DNA of 7,748 nucleotides from Candidatus Thorarchaeota archaeon (GTDB lineage Archaea; Asgardarchaeota; Thorarchaeia; Thorarchaeales; Thorarchaeaceae): assembly GCA_016840965.1 (NCBI GenBank), contig JAEORI010000194.1, forward strand, positions 1 through 7,748, given 5' to 3'. The translations under genes and the position numbers were made by a program. How positions within the stretch are numbered: the stretch's first letter is position 1; every line of letters begins with the position of its first letter. The notes under the pieces are model-generated. The model ran no database searches. It was given only the letters and a program-made list of their open reading frames with translations, and was not told the DNA's origin. Shown piece after piece: positions 1 through 5,149 of the stretch.

Positions 1-2
1 AC

Positions 3-605
3 TCTCAGGGTACTGACATCAGTGAGTCTCGAATTTTTACATTCGCTAGTTGCTATCCTATGCTATGTGTTTACGATGAGTATGATGGCTGGAACACAGA
101 CGGGTATATTAGTTATGGAGACCCCTTCTACCTCGACATGGCGTTCTATGATTTCTGGGTTGAAGTCCCGAGTGATATGGTGGTCGCAGCGACAGGCCAG
201 TTAATTGAGAGTCTTAGCGATGGAGCCAATACCACATACCACTTCAGTCCTGGTCTGCCAGTACGTGAAGTCACATTCTCAGCCTCTCGATACTATGTCG
301 TGGAATCTATGATGGTTGGGCCCATCAACGTGTCAAGCTTTTACATCCCAAGCTCACAGCCAGAGTGGGAAGACGATGTCCTAGACTGGACTAGTGAAAC
401 CCTTTTGCTTCTCAACACAACCTATGGCATCTATCCATATTCAACATTCAATGTTGTAGAGCAGTTTGCCTTCTATGGTGGCATGGAGTATCCCTGCCAA
501 GTGTACATAACAAATGGTGTGGTTCAGCGAATGAGAATAGGAGAACTCCCTCCCTATTATCTCGAGTTGGTAGTCGTTCACGAAGTGGCTCATCAGTGGT
601 GGTAG
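3..605 (+). CDS. M1-family zinc aminopeptidase, N-terminal part (5' end outside window; ends at in-frame TAG)
   Basis: The reading frame is open from the window edge, so the gene starts upstream; the ATG at 60 is internal. Counting codons from position 3, the segment holds the end of the M1 N-terminal beta domain (YDEYDGW near residue 25, then VVAATGQL). It continues with the substrate-binding loop GGMEYP (159-164), the counterpart of GAMEN in classical M1 enzymes. The zinc motif HEVAHQWW is at 193-200, with ligands H193 and H197 and catalytic base E194. M1 enzymes remove N-terminal residues from peptides. Asn-X-Ser/Thr sites (NTT, NVS, NTT) fit an extracellular, possibly glycosylated domain. 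A TAG follows HEVAHQWW directly, and the same frame continues with the rest of the enzyme at 606-1421. Family assignment is firm. Whether a full-length protein is made is unknown. Confidence 0.9.
   Translation, partial: SQGTDISESRIFTFASCYPMLCVYDEYDGWNTDGYISYGDPFYLDMAFYDFWVEVPSDMVVAATGQLIESLSDGANTTYHFSPGLPVREVTFSASRYYVVESMMVGPINVSSFYIPSSQPEWEDDVLDWTSETLLLLNTTYGIYPYSTFNVVEQFAFYGGMEYPCQVYITNGVVQRMRIGELPPYYLELVVVHEVAHQWW
603..605 (+). other. In-frame TAG codon inside the M1 active site
   Basis: This TAG is codon 201 of the open frame and lies between HEVAHQWW and QIVGVDSIDWGFLDEG. M1 enzymes need HEXXH-X18-E. Here the third zinc ligand, E216, is exactly 18 residues after H197 only if TAG counts as one residue, so no bases were gained or lost. 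Many bacterial-type M1 relatives have Tyr at this position (HQWWY or HQWFY), and TAT or TAC becomes TAG by one substitution. Possible explanations are a recent nonsense mutation, an assembly or base-calling error, or decoding of TAG as an amino acid. The downstream sequence is UAG CAA AUU, and I saw no strong hairpin close after it. Confidence 0.85.
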
Positions 606-1421
606 CAAATTGTGGGAGTAGATAGTATTGACTGGGGCTTTCTCGACGAGGGGATGACCTGTTGGACACACAATTACTTTGGTGAGTATCATCATCTAGA
701 CTGGGAATACTTCCAATATGATCGATATTTGGACACTGTACGGACATTCTATGTAGAGAATGGGATAGACACTGCAATAAACCAATCAAACTATGACATA
801 CCGGAGCTAGCCACATACATTGAGTATGTAAAGACTCCACTCATACTTGAGAAGCTACGAGTCGAGATAGGGCACGAGAAGTTTATCGAGGGCCTTTCGC
901 TCTTCTTCAAGCAGAATTACTTCCTAATTGGCACATTAGCAGGACTCCAAGATGCTCTTGAAGTGGTATGTGGCGAGTCTTTGGATTGGTTCTTTCTTCC
1001 ATGGTTTGATAATCCCCGCTTGCCTAACTATTCGTTCACCAGCGCGGTCTATGACAGAGATAAAGGCACTCTGACGGTGACTATTGAAGACGAAAATGAT
1101 GCATATAATCCTCATTCATACTCACAGAAAGTGCCCATCAGAGTTCTTAGCTTTACAGATGAAATCCTGAGTGACACAGTCATATGGATAAATGGCACAA
1201 CGGATTTGACTTTAGAGGTGGTAGGGGAGCCCTATGAAGTGAGCTTGCTCTATGACAACTATATCCTTGTCGAACTGTCAGCGCAGAATATTCATTCTTT
1301 ATCAACAAGAAACATTCAAGCTGCTGGAGAACTCCCTCTTATCCTGATCCTTGGAACAGTCGCTGCGATTGCGGTTGTGATAGTTGTTTTAGCCATATAC
1401 ATTCGAAGAAAAGAGTCCTAA
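606..1421 (+). CDS. M1-family zinc aminopeptidase, C-terminal part with membrane anchor (same gene as 3-605)
   Basis: This continues the frame of 3-605 after the TAG. It carries the third zinc ligand in LDEG (E216 of the joined numbering). It also has the likely transition-state Tyr in EYVK (Y275; tat at 825-827), the IGHEKF helix and DWFFLPWFDNPRLP, all in normal M1 order. A beta-rich domain follows. Near the C-terminus there is one hydrophobic helix (about residues 444-467) followed by IRRKES, which fits a C-terminal anchor with the catalytic part outside the cell. The stop is TAA. A gene caller would start this piece at GTG 612 or ATG 654, but neither has a convincing ribosome binding site. 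Alone it would lack the HEXXH motif, so it should not be read as a separate enzyme. The coding sequence shows no further decay. Confidence 0.88.
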   Translation, partial: QIVGVDSIDWGFLDEGMTCWTHNYFGEYHHLDWEYFQYDRYLDTVRTFYVENGIDTAINQSNYDIPELATYIEYVKTPLILEKLRVEIGHEKFIEGLSLFFKQNYFLIGTLAGLQDALEVVCGESLDWFFLPWFDNPRLPNYSFTSAVYDRDKGTLTVTIEDENDAYNPHSYSQKVPIRVLSFTDEILSDTVIWINGTTDLTLEVVGEPYEVSLLYDNYILVELSAQNIHSLSTRNIQAAGELPLILILGTVAAIAVVIVVLAIYIRRKES

Positions 1422-1455
1422 GTTGAGGGTAAAAGAAGTTTACAGACGTAATCGT

Positions 1456-1494
1456 AAAGGAGCCTTTGAGGGGCGGCTTCTTTTCTTTTTCTTC
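1456..1494 (+). terminator. Hairpin plus T-rich tract after the M1 gene
   Basis: AAAGGAGCC (1456-1464) pairs with GGCTTCTTT (1475-1483) in a nine-pair stem with one G-U pair and a ten-base loop. The run TTTTCTTTTTCTT (1481-1493) overlaps the 3' arm and continues after it. It lies 35 bases after the M1 stop codon and before the S66 gene. Archaeal termination depends mainly on the T-tract, so the tract may matter more than the hairpin. Activity is inferred. Confidence 0.5.
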
Positions 1495-1505
1495 ATTATC
1501 AGATG

Positions 1506-1515
1506 GAGAATTCTC
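1506..1515. repeat. Ten-base perfect palindrome GAGAATTCTC
   Basis: GAGAATTCTC is its own reverse complement. A second, looser inverted repeat follows at once (GCGA at 1516-1519 with TCGC at 1526-1529). It lies about 100 bases before the S66 gene, between the T-tract and the start codon. It could be a protein-binding site, but a ten-base palindrome can also arise by chance. Confidence 0.3.
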
Positions 1516-1575
1516 GCGATAATAGTCGCTTATTAGACTCATCTGGTTAGCGTAGAGAATCAGGCTTTAGTAGCT

Positions 1576-1586
1576 AGTCATTGACT
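1576..1586. promoter_or_regulatory. Inverted repeat AGTCA-T-TGACT upstream of the S66 gene (possible operator)
   Basis: Two perfect five-base arms around one central base end 14 bases before the GGAGGG ribosome binding site. Such short dyads near the transcription start are typical of operators bound by dimeric regulators. No clear TATA box could be assigned here; TTATTA near 1530 is only a weak candidate. The regulatory role is inference. Confidence 0.25.
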
Positions 1587-1600
1587 GAAAATAACAACAA

Positions 1601-1606
1601 GGAGGG
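1601..1606 (+). promoter_or_regulatory. Strong Shine-Dalgarno site of the S66 peptidase gene
   Basis: GGAGGG lies six bases before the ATG at 1613. It is the strongest ribosome binding site in the window and fixes the start of the S66 gene. Confidence 0.8.
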
Positions 1607-1612
1607 TTTCCA

Positions 1613-2578
1613 ATGAAAGTAATTAAGCCTGATAGACTGCATTTAGGAGACACCGTAGGAGTGTTCTCACCATCTTGGTTGGTAGACGAGCGCCAGAAGT
1701 TCAATCAAGGAATTGAAAAGATTAGATCTTTAGGTCTCAAGGTAAAACTCGCAGAACACACATTCAGTCAGCATTACTACAGTGCTGGTACTCGAAAGGA
1801 AAGACTCGAGGATTTTCACACTCTCTGGGCAGACCCTGAAGTGAGGATGGTGCTGATGTCCCAAGGCGGGAGCACCGCAAACCAGCTTCTCGACGGTATT
1901 GATTATGACATGCTTCGTCAAAACCCTAAGATACTATCAGGAATTTCTGACGGGACCACCCTGTTGAATGCAGTCTACGCGAGAGCTCGCATTATCACCT
2001 ATCATGGACCCGATGTCATGTGGACCTTCGGTCTGAAGATGACGCCCCAAGTGGAGAAGAACATCATAAGTACGTTCTTCGATGGAAAACCAATAGAATT
2101 GGAGCCAAATGAGAACTGGGAGCACCAGTTGAAACCGGACCTCAAGTATCCTGGATGGAGGTGTCTGCGAGAGGGAAGAGCTACTGGGAAACTAGTGGGC
2201 GGCCACATTAGAGTACTTGCAAATACGATTCTCGCTGGCTACGGTCCAGACTTCGAAAACACCATTCTCTTCCTTGAGGGTACGGACAACGTAGCACGTA
2301 CGCATAGTTTCATCACTGCATTGAAACTGCATGGAATCTTTGATTCTGTTGTAGGTGTAATCCTTGGATGGTTTGATGAGAGTGAGCTAGAAGAAACAGA
2401 ACTCAATCGCCCAATCAGCGAGGTATTTCTTGAAGAAACGAAAGACTATGATTTCCCTGTAATTGAGATTGGCGAGCTTGGACATAACTTGGAAAACTAC
2501 GTGCTACCTATTGGCTGCAAGGCGACGATTGATGCGACGGAGAAACGAATTTCGATAGATGAGTCGACCGTCGCGTGA
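1613..2578 (+). CDS. S66-family serine peptidase (LD-carboxypeptidase / MccF-like)
   Basis: This is a 321-residue protein of usual family length. The start is KPDRLHLGDTVGVFSPS, the classic S66 opening. SAGTRKERLEDFHTLWADP (57-75) and MSQGGSTANQLLDGIDYD (82-99) follow. The nucleophile elbow is SGISD, with Ser112. Glu222 in LFLEG and His291 in ELGH complete the Ser-Glu-His triad known from LD-carboxypeptidase A and MccF. No signal peptide is seen, so the enzyme is probably cytoplasmic. S66 enzymes cleave L,D bonds in murein peptides or inactivate peptide-nucleotide antibiotics of the microcin C type. In an archaeon without murein the second role, or recycling of odd peptides, is more likely. 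The ATG is set by a GGAGGG site. The gene stands alone on the plus strand and converges with the gene ending at 2611. Family call is firm; substrate is unknown. Confidence 0.92.
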   Translation: MKVIKPDRLHLGDTVGVFSPSWLVDERQKFNQGIEKIRSLGLKVKLAEHTFSQHYYSAGTRKERLEDFHTLWADPEVRMVLMSQGGSTANQLLDGIDYDMLRQNPKILSGISDGTTLLNAVYARARIITYHGPDVMWTFGLKMTPQVEKNIISTFFDGKPIELEPNENWEHQLKPDLKYPGWRCLREGRATGKLVGGHIRVLANTILAGYGPDFENTILFLEGTDNVARTHSFITALKLHGIFDSVVGVILGWFDESELEETELNRPISEVFLEETKDYDFPVIEIGELGHNLENYVLPIGCKATIDATEKRISIDESTVA

Positions 2579-2610
2579 TATGTGCGGTGAAACCAACACA
2601 CAACTGAGCT

Positions 2611-2916
2611 CTATGTATTAGTCTTCTTCTCGATTCGTAATTTAGTATCCTCTTCATACTTCTGTATGAATTTCTGTTGGATGTTGAAGTAGCTTGCCTC
2701 ATAGACCTGATAGTTATTGTCTGAATCGAAACCCCACCCATCCCAATCGACAATCAGTTTCATTATCCTATCATAAATCTCTATGATTTCGGGATAGGGG
2801 CAGGGTATGTCGAGATTCCCATTTTTAATGGCATCCTCGTATTCTTTTGCCATTCTTTGAGCTCTCTCGTGCATCGCATTAATTTCATCAAAAGGGTCTG
2901 GTTTTGTTCCTTTCAT
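2611..2916 (-). CDS. Small acidic protein of unknown function (101 aa)
   Basis: I do not recognise this protein. It is polar, Asp/Glu-rich and apparently mostly helical, with a Lys/Arg-rich tail. It has a PCPYPEIIEIYDR stretch (38-50) and an Asp/Trp-rich stretch DWDGWGFDSDNN (57-68). There is no signal peptide or membrane segment. The ATG at 2916 has no good Shine-Dalgarno site, so the message may be leaderless. It is the only gene in the window ending in TAG; reading through would run antisense into the S66 gene, so TAG is probably a true stop here. Its 3' end is 32 bases from that of the S66 gene, and its 5' end faces the plus-strand gene at 3014 across a 97-base gap. Steady frame and protein-like composition support a real gene. 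Confidence 0.65.
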   Translation of the reverse strand: MKGTKPDPFDEINAMHERAQRMAKEYEDAIKNGNLDIPCPYPEIIEIYDRIMKLIVDWDGWGFDSDNNYQVYEASYFNIQQKFIQKYEEDTKLRIEKKTNT

Positions 2917-3013
2917 AGTTCAATGCCCGCCAATCTTTTGCTTGTATCAAAGCATATTCAGGCAACTAATACTTTTTCAAATCAATGACGCCATTTTAAG
3001 TGAGAGGTCAACG
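2917..3013. promoter_or_regulatory. Divergent intergenic region between two small genes
   Basis: These 97 bases must hold the promoters of both the gene at 2916 (minus) and the one at 3014 (plus). The stretch is AT-rich, but no single TATA box stands out. TTTTAAG at 2994-3000 is too close to the plus-strand start, and GAATATGC (minus strand, 2953-2960) is a weak candidate for the other gene. Confidence 0.3.
3004..3008 (+). promoter_or_regulatory. Shine-Dalgarno site that fixes the start at 3014
   Basis: GAGGT lies five bases before ATG 3014. The frame is open further back to an ATG at 2942, but that codon has no such site, and the 24 extra residues look unlike the start of a conserved protein. 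Confidence 0.6.
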
Positions 3014-3391
3014 ATGGAAGGGAACATAGCGGGATTGTTGATAATCGAAACGAGTTCTTCGGATAAGGCTGAAAAGAACACGAAAAGAATGAAGAACTGT
3101 CCACATCTTCTAGCGTGCGGCCAATCTTCTAACTATGCGTTTAATCTCTTCATAGTCCCTGAAGAAAAACGATTATGGTTAGAATACCCCACACGACATC
3201 CCGAGGTTTTAGGAGCAAAGAGTGTGAGACTTGAGCTGATTGAAAGTTTGATTTTTCCAGAGAGTTACAACTTGCGTGTGCCTGTTGAAAAGCTTGAGGT
3301 ATCGCCATGTGGAGCAAAATGTCTAGAGTGTCCTTTTCGGGAGGAATTCAATTGCAAGGGGTGTCCAGCTACTGTGTATTATACTGAATGA
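3014..3391 (+). CDS. Small cysteine-cluster protein, DUF3795-like C-terminus (125 aa)
   Basis: The first 90 residues form a mixed alpha/beta region I cannot name, including NCPHLLACGQS (28-38) and LFIVPEEKRLWLEYPTRHP (45-63). The C-terminus holds a tight cluster, Cys99, 103, 106, 114 and 117 (C-X3-C-X2-C-X7-C-X2-C). This resembles the Cys pattern of DUF3795 proteins (CGxxCxxC ... CxGC) and could bind zinc or an iron-sulphur cluster. Two more Cys (29 and 35) could join. The start at ATG 3014 is chosen for its GAGGT site; a start at 2942 is possible but less likely. The stop is TGA, and the gene converges with the acetyltransferase gene 24 bases away. The DUF3795 likeness rests on the Cys pattern only, and no function can be assigned. 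Confidence 0.72.
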   Translation: MEGNIAGLLIIETSSSDKAEKNTKRMKNCPHLLACGQSSNYAFNLFIVPEEKRLWLEYPTRHPEVLGAKSVRLELIESLIFPESYNLRVPVEKLEVSPCGAKCLECPFREEFNCKGCPATVYYTE

Positions 3392-3415
3392 TATTATGTG
3401 GTTGGGCTAGAGACT

Positions 3416-4282
3416 TCAGAAGATCTTCTCTAAGAGAGTTAGAACCATATATTCATCTTCAACTGGCCTGACCCAATCAAGCGAATAGAAGATTTCAACA
3501 AAATCCATTGGGTATGTTATGAAGATAGTCTTACATCCAGATTCAACAGCTTCCTGAATATGATGTGATAACTGGTCAAGGAATGTTGATTCATCTCTCG
3601 CATAGATTGTAACAGTCCATTCTGGTCCAGTGGTATCCTTACTAATGAGACCAACAGACAGTGAAACAATTCTTTCTCCTTCTGACTGAATCCAGAATTT
3701 TGCAAGAGATGCTATCTTTTCTAAGGCTTCAACTGAGATATCCATAGCTTTCCAATCGTAGATTATCACATTATGAGGAAGTAATTCAGCATCAAGAAGG
3801 TGGGGATACAAGTCTTTGATAGTAGCGTTTCTAATTGGGCGGACTGATGAACTCCATGTTATCTCGTCTATTTTGTTTTGCCAATGAATAGCAAGGTCAA
3901 ATTTTCTCTTCATACCGACTGTTTCTCCTAGATGAAGAGATGTATCGTTGCCAGCAGCAGTCGTGTAACGAATACGCTCTACAGGGATCTTCTGTGCCAG
4001 TTTGACAACATGATGTGTTAGAACAGATGCGAGTCCCTGACCTCTATAGTCCGGATGAACACGTAGTCCCTCCATCCATCCAGTTCGTCCATCCTCAATC
4101 ACTCTAAGATTTGCCAGAGCAACAACATGTCCATCTTTTTCGACTACAGAAGTATGGGAGTTACTGTCCTTTAACCATGCATCAAAGAAGTAGGGAAGAT
4201 AGTCATGACCCTCCCAAGTGTGTTTTGCAATCTCAAGGATGTCTTCCTTGTCAGAACCTCGGAGAGGCCTAATGTTTTCCAT
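3416..4282 (-). CDS. GNAT-family N-acetyltransferase, NAT16/HISAT-like
   Basis: This 288-residue protein has an N-terminal GNAT domain. Motif A is EGLRVHPDYRGQGLASVL (71-88); R80-G81-Q82-G83 binds the pyrophosphate of acetyl-CoA. WEGHDYLPYFFDAWLKD (23-39) and the following VVEKDGHVVALANLRVI closely follow, from memory, the vertebrate NAT16/HISAT group (histidine N-acetyltransferase), which has DYLP and a Trp-Leu in the same place. Residues from about 135 onward form a second domain of similar size, as in that group; I see no second motif A in it. The enzyme would acetylate an amino group of a small molecule, possibly an amino acid, in the cytoplasm. GTG 4285 directly precedes ATG 4282; the ATG is preferred. 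No Shine-Dalgarno site is visible. GNAT call firm, subgroup probable, substrate unknown. Confidence 0.88.
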   Translation of the reverse strand: MENIRPLRGSDKEDILEIAKHTWEGHDYLPYFFDAWLKDSNSHTSVVEKDGHVVALANLRVIEDGRTGWMEGLRVHPDYRGQGLASVLTHHVVKLAQKIPVERIRYTTAAGNDTSLHLGETVGMKRKFDLAIHWQNKIDEITWSSSVRPIRNATIKDLYPHLLDAELLPHNVIIYDWKAMDISVEALEKIASLAKFWIQSEGERIVSLSVGLISKDTTGPEWTVTIYARDESTFLDQLSHHIQEAVESGCKTIFITYPMDFVEIFYSLDWVRPVEDEYMVLTLLEKIF

Positions 4283-4361
4283 CACATGCTAATATGACTA
4301 CAGTAATCTTTTGAATTCGATGCTCAGTAGTATTGAGTGGTATCGATGATTCATAGCTCAC

Positions 4362-4733
4362 TTAATCTCCAGTTGGGGTCACGGTCTTTCCTTCAAACAT
4401 TAAGATGGATGTACGTTCTGGAGCCCTAGTTCGATGAACAACTCCTTTTGGTACCATGAAACCTTGACCGGGTTGTAAAATGTGGATTTTATTTTCAATG
4501 TCAATGTGCAAGAGCCCGTGAATCACATAGAAGAACTCATCTTCATTATCATGTTTATGCCAGTGAAACTCGCCATGAATCACACCTAACCTGACAACAC
4601 AATCATTCACCTCGCACAGGGAGAAGTTCTGCCATTTCTTCTTGCTTGCTCGGATTAGGTTAGGAATGTCAATCAATTCGAGAGGACTGTATTCAATATC
4701 TGTACTGATGGAATATTTTGTTCTGTCATCCAT
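4362..4733 (-). CDS. Small cupin-domain protein
   Basis: This is a 123-residue single-domain cupin. Motif 1 is GEFHWHKHDNEDEFFYVIHG (54-73), with metal ligands His59, His61 and Glu66. Motif 2 is VPKGVVHRTRAPE (94-106), with the fourth ligand His100. All four ligands of a mononuclear metal site (Fe, Mn, Zn or similar) are present. Single cupins of this kind act as isomerases, dioxygenases or small-molecule sensors, and sequence alone does not decide between them. The ATG at 4733 is preferred because GGAGAT lies seven bases upstream; a TTG at 4748 lies just upstream of that site and is unlikely. The gene sits 40 bases after the TIGR04076-type gene and 79 bases before the acetyltransferase, all on the minus strand, so a loose operon is possible. 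Confidence 0.9.
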   Translation of the reverse strand: MDDRTKYSISTDIEYSPLELIDIPNLIRASKKKWQNFSLCEVNDCVVRLGVIHGEFHWHKHDNEDEFFYVIHGLLHIDIENKIHILQPGQGFMVPKGVVHRTRAPERTSILMFEGKTVTPTGD

Positions 4734-4740
4734 GAAACCA

Positions 4741-4746
4741 ATCTCC
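4741..4746 (-). promoter_or_regulatory. Shine-Dalgarno site that fixes the cupin start
   Basis: On the minus strand GGAGAT (the complement of ATCTCC) lies seven bases before ATG 4733. This rules out the upstream TTG at 4748, which would lie in front of the site. Confidence 0.55.
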
Positions 4747-4772
4747 AACTGCTTATTGAATGCAAGAATAAC

Positions 4773-5048
4773 TCAATCTTCAACAACTTTCCGGGAGATC
4801 TTGTACACGACCTGGTGCCTATAGTCAGGGCAACCGGTTGTCATATGGTCTTCCGTTGAACCAAAGAAGCTGCCACCGGATTCCATTACCATTATCCACG
4901 GAAAGAGATTATGGAATGAGCTGGGACACATTTTTCCCCTATCTTCCGGATATCTATAGGTATCACCCACTTTTTGATTCATTGAGCAATTCCCTTCTCC
5001 TAAGATATCAATTACTTCGATTGTCACCTTGTATCTTGTCATGTCCAT
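4773..5048 (-). CDS. TIGR04076-family protein
   Basis: This small protein (91 residues from ATG 5048) matches the TIGR04076 pattern as I remember it. It starts with a YKVTIEVIDI strand and GNCSMNQKVGDTY, continues with KMCPSSFHNLFPWI and ends with GCPDYRHQVVYKI. The three conserved Cys are at 21, 41 and 73. The family is widespread in archaea and anaerobic bacteria and has no established function; the Cys could bind a metal or be redox active. Three starts are possible (GTG 5054, ATG 5048, ATG 5042), and none has a strong ribosome site. ATG 5042 would begin MTRYKV, close to the usual family start. It is the first of three minus-strand genes, followed by the cupin and the acetyltransferase, and is divergent from the gene at 5150. 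Confidence 0.85.
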   Translation of the reverse strand: MDMTRYKVTIEVIDILGEGNCSMNQKVGDTYRYPEDRGKMCPSSFHNLFPWIMVMESGGSFFGSTEDHMTTGCPDYRHQVVYKISRKVVED

Positions 5049-5149
5049 AACCACACATAGACAAAGGGCAATTGGGTATTAGAAGTAATTCACGTACGCA
5101 AACACCTAGACAAGTAATACTGAAATCTAGGGAAGACAAGTCCAGAGAT
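5049..5149. promoter_or_regulatory. Divergent promoter region between the TIGR04076 gene and the helical orphan gene
   Basis: About 100 bases separate the two divergent starts. Weak TATA-like stretches are visible: TCTAATAC on the minus strand (about 5076-5083) and AGTAATACT on the plus strand (about 5113-5121). Each lies roughly 30 bases before its gene. Both are guesses from spacing and composition. Confidence 0.3.

Noticed and set aside
603..611. UAG CAA AUU as a viral-type read-through signal
   Set aside because: Only the CAA codon agrees with the known UAG-CAR-YYA context; the next codon does not. That motif is described for eukaryotic translation.
612..614. GTG as an independent start for the second half of the M1 gene
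   Set aside because: There is no Shine-Dalgarno site, and the product would begin inside the zinc site without HEXXH. The codon corresponds to a normal internal Val of the M1 domain.
448..840. Antisense open frame of 130 codons opposite the M1 gene
   Set aside because: It overlaps the conserved M1 active-site region, has a low-complexity, Ser/His-rich composition and no ribosome site. It is a shadow of the real frame.
1422..1612. A small RNA or tRNA gene in the longest gap
   Set aside because: No cloverleaf or conserved tRNA sequence is present. The gap is explained by a terminator-like hairpin, short palindromes and a ribosome site.
2500..2613. Read-through of the TAG at 2611 as another recoded codon
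   Set aside because: The continuation runs antisense into the S66 gene and meets another TAG after about 37 codons, with no sign of conserved protein. TAG acts as an ordinary stop there.
2942..3013. Longer start (ATG 2942) for the cysteine-cluster protein
   Set aside because: No ribosome site precedes it, whereas GAGGT precedes ATG 3014 at good spacing.
5072..5149. TTG-started N-terminal extension of the helical orphan protein
   Set aside because: The extra residues are Arg/Ser/Thr-rich and disordered-looking, TTG is a rare start, and the stretch is needed as promoter space for two divergent genes.
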